Shown here: positions 63,526 through 64,000 of the stretch, piece by piece
Layout of the letters: the number at the start of each line of letters is the position of its first letter
How positions within the stretch are numbered: position 1 is the first letter of the stretch
Origin: Telopea speciosissima
Taxonomy: Eukaryota; Streptophyta; Magnoliopsida; Proteales; Proteaceae
Assembly (NCBI RefSeq): GCF_018873765.1
Contig: NC_057922.1
Span: 44,226,321-44,290,320, forward strand
Length of the DNA stretch: 64,000 bases
Reading direction: 5' to 3'
Position numbers and translations under genes: made by a program
Notes under the pieces: model-generated
Told to the model about the DNA's origin: nothing
The model's input: the letters and a program-made list of their open reading frames with translations, nothing else
Databases searched by the model: none

Positions 63526-64000
63526 ATCTCCCACTTGGGCTGCATATGTCAAAAGTTTTGATTTTGAAAATATTTTAAAATGACTCTCCAGTTTAGACAA
63601 ACTGATTGTGGTCGCAAAAGACAGTGTTGAATAGAGTACGCCTTAAAACTGATGCCTGGGTCTGAATGAAACTACAAACACCCAACAGTGTAGATCGTCA
63701 CATCTAAAGAGACATGGGACCTAACACGTCATAGTACTTATGGCCTCACCGACTTGGGTTGTGTAGTATGAGAGTGTGGTATGGAAAATACATGATACAA
63801 TGATTAACATGCCAATTCCCAAATTGGTCCAGGCTCAGAAACCAAATGAGCCACATGAGACAAAAACTGGAGGTCTCATTTACCATAAGCGTTGCCCAAA
63901 CGTAAACACTTCACATAAAGATGCTCGTTGGGACTGGGTCCGAATGTCCCAACATACTAGTTCACGTCCTTGAGTCCGAATGAGGCTCTTCTAGTGAACA
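63526..64000 (-). mobile_element. Copia Y-family internal region next to the polypurine tract
   Basis: Closely matches 56,146-56,600 base by base with moderate divergence. It runs off the window edge, so the rest of this copy lies beyond 64,000. It is non-coding. Confidence 0.75.

Noticed and set aside
1..64000. tRNA or rRNA genes, riboswitches
   Set aside because: I scanned for tRNA-like cloverleaf arms and known conserved words and saw none. The only tRNA-related sequences are retrotransposon primer sites.

Overview
This window is nuclear DNA of a flowering plant. Spliced genes with GT-AG introns, a plant cytosolic aldolase gene, plant L1-type LINEs, Ty1/copia elements primed by initiator methionine tRNA, and long LTRs of the TGTAACRCCC type all point that way. 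The species cannot be named from sequence alone. Most of the window is repetitive, and host genes survive as islands between insertions.

Left part (1-13,232). Positions 1-1,060 read like plant organellar (mitochondrial-type) intergenic DNA. A decayed copia fragment follows, split by a 5'-truncated LINE (1,491-5,766) with a perfect 17-bp target duplication and an internal 503-bp tandem duplication. Next comes the best island of host sequence: a compact three-exon gene for a 163-residue uncharacterised plant protein (6,520-7,847, minus), a short LINE tail, a fold-back MITE with a 9-bp duplication, a BIG GRAIN 1-like pseudogene, a pair of candidate C-terminal exons ending in an EAR-like LxLxL motif, and a GRF zinc-finger pseudogene.

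Middle (13,233-37,780). A full-length copia element (13,233-18,414) sits just 5' of what looks like the first exon of a KxDL-motif protein. A second copia element occupies 19,926-25,791. A near full-length LINE (28,551-37,780) has a 15-bp target duplication and carries a 2,650-bp solo LTR inside its ORF1 and a 165-bp hairpin in its 5' region.

Host gene and right part (37,781-64,000). A cytosolic class I fructose-bisphosphate aldolase gene (38,044-40,131) starts only 264 bp from the LINE end. It has an intact catalytic body, but its conserved C-terminal tail lies one base out of frame. After it come a full-length minus-strand copia element with TG...TA LTR ends (41,876-46,874), a 2,924-bp solo LTR (47,037-49,960) that splits a candidate host exon, and another LINE fragment. 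The last 11 kb is a nest of minus-strand copia pieces, one of which is inserted in the reverse transcriptase of another. It also holds a reverse-oriented long LTR, a 258-bp hAT-type MITE, and a striking head-to-head pair of 395-bp LTRs each followed by its primer binding site (62,245-63,525).

The order of events can partly be read from nesting: copia fragment, then LINE 1; LINE 2, then solo LTR; copia X, then copia Y. I found no new enzymatic system, CRISPR array or RNA gene. The most unusual items are the tail-less aldolase, the head-to-head LTR/PBS palindrome, the LINE with a 503-bp internal duplication, and the hairpin repeats within the solo LTR.
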